Below the pieces are notes generated by a model. The model ran no database searches. It had not been told where the DNA came from and saw only the letters and a program-made list of their open reading frames with translations. Shown piece after piece: positions 63,026 to 64,000 of a DNA stretch of 64,000 nucleotides (position 1 is the stretch's first letter; each line of letters opens with the position of its first letter). A program made the translations under genes and the position numbers. The DNA comes from Trifolium pratense (lineage: Eukaryota > Streptophyta > Magnoliopsida > Fabales > Fabaceae): assembly GCF_020283565.1 (NCBI RefSeq), contig NC_060060.1:16492001-16556000 (forward strand), given 5' to 3'.

Positions 63026-64000
63026 CTCTTGTTTCTACTTAATTTCACTCTCTTAACAAAACGATTTCACCTTTATATGCCATAATGTTTCATAATGTTA
63101 ATCGCTAAGGGTCTGTTTGGTTCAAAACAAGAGAGGGGAGAGGAGGAATTTTAATTGACGGGAGGGATGAGGAGGGGAGGAATTTTAATTATTTATGTGT
63201 TTGATTCAAAATAGAGGAGGGGAGGAATTTCAACTACATATATGTTTGGTTCGGAGGGGGAGGGGACGGATTCTAGATGCAATTTACTTTTTAATCTTTA
63301 TAATCTTAACACATTAACATGAACAATAGAATAAAATATGAAAACTCGATTGGAAAAAAAAAACCGTGAAAATTCAATAACCAAAAACTCCATAAATAAT
63401 AAAATACAAAAATTTTAACAAAATATTAGACCACTTCTAATACACCACAACAAGAAATAATTATAAAACAGTATAAAAAAAATCGTTAGAAAATTACTAT
63501 AAAAAAATAATAAAAAACATTGTTCTTTACCAACATTAAGAATGGATAAGTATATCTGTAACAATGCTTCAAAACAAAGTATTCGTAAGGTATAAAAAAC
63601 AACTTTCTCCTATATGAAAGGAAATCCTAAGGTTGAAAAAAGATATATATATCCTTTTATTAGTGAGCTGTTACATAGAAATGTAAATAGTGATTAAATC
63701 ATCAGCATTAGAAATAATAGGAACCAAATAAATGAATGGAGAGACTAAGTCAAAATAGTTTTCTCTCAAATTATGCACATTTTCTTTGCAGCACTAAAGA
63801 TATTTATCAAACTAAAATCAATTAAGAATAAGTAGAAAATAATTATTTTTTTTTTTGACAAACAGTAGAAAATAATTATTAAACACATTATAATTTAAAC
63901 TTTTGAAATATCCAAAATATCCAACATGTAACACTATAAAATTCATTTTTATAAAAAGTGAAAACAAAGGGCACTAAATCATCCTTATTAGGGGATGACT
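63025..64000. other. Intergenic; possible left end of a hAT-like element and a G-rich minisatellite
   Basis: AGGGTCTGTTTGGTTC at about 63108 resembles a hAT-type end. It is followed by three copies of a GGAGGGGAGGAATTT(T/C)A unit to about 63270. The right end, if any, lies beyond the window or is lost. The rest is AT-rich. Confidence 0.4.

Overview
The window is plant nuclear DNA. It is AT-rich, with widely spaced, intron-rich genes on both strands, plant-only gene families (CC-NB-LRR receptors, an extra-large G protein) and a dense layer of small transposons. The repeat types (Stowaway and 9-bp-duplication MITEs, tRNA-derived SINEs, a TRIM-like LTR, a Helitron) and the protein sequences suggest a legume, perhaps Medicago or a relative. 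That placement is inference, not proof.

Layout. (1) 1-14 kb: two paralogous RPM1-like CC-NB-LRR genes sit head to head about 6 kb apart, the left one intronless and the right one with two introns. The gap holds a family of palindromic MITEs, a 1.2 kb long-TIR element and a TRIM-like LTR remnant. (2) 16.9-24.3 kb: a 12-exon gene on the minus strand, modelled here as a 704-residue SUV2/ATRIP-like DNA-damage checkpoint protein. (3) 24.7-28.2 kb: a non-autonomous Helitron with recognisable ends, carrying a decayed two-exon secreted cysteine-rich peptide gene. (4) 30.4-32.8 kb: a three-exon gene for a 152-residue protein of unknown function. (5) 34-36.5 kb: a hAT MITE, a hairpin MITE, a Stowaway and an 89-residue secreted-peptide precursor. 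(6) 39-43.3 kb: a six-exon RPN9 gene (26S proteasome lid), 386 residues. (7) 46.9-51.8 kb: an eight-exon XLG3-like extra-large G-alpha gene, 840 residues. (8) 54.5-64 kb: no host gene. It holds a 2.06 kb foldback element with an internal 202-bp-period array of hairpins, a related MITE, SINEs and a decayed LINE.

The host genes cover immune receptors, G-protein signalling, the DNA-damage checkpoint and protein turnover. Nothing suggests they form one pathway; they look like ordinary chromosomal neighbours. All exon models were read by eye from GT/AG sites and frame continuity and have no transcript support.
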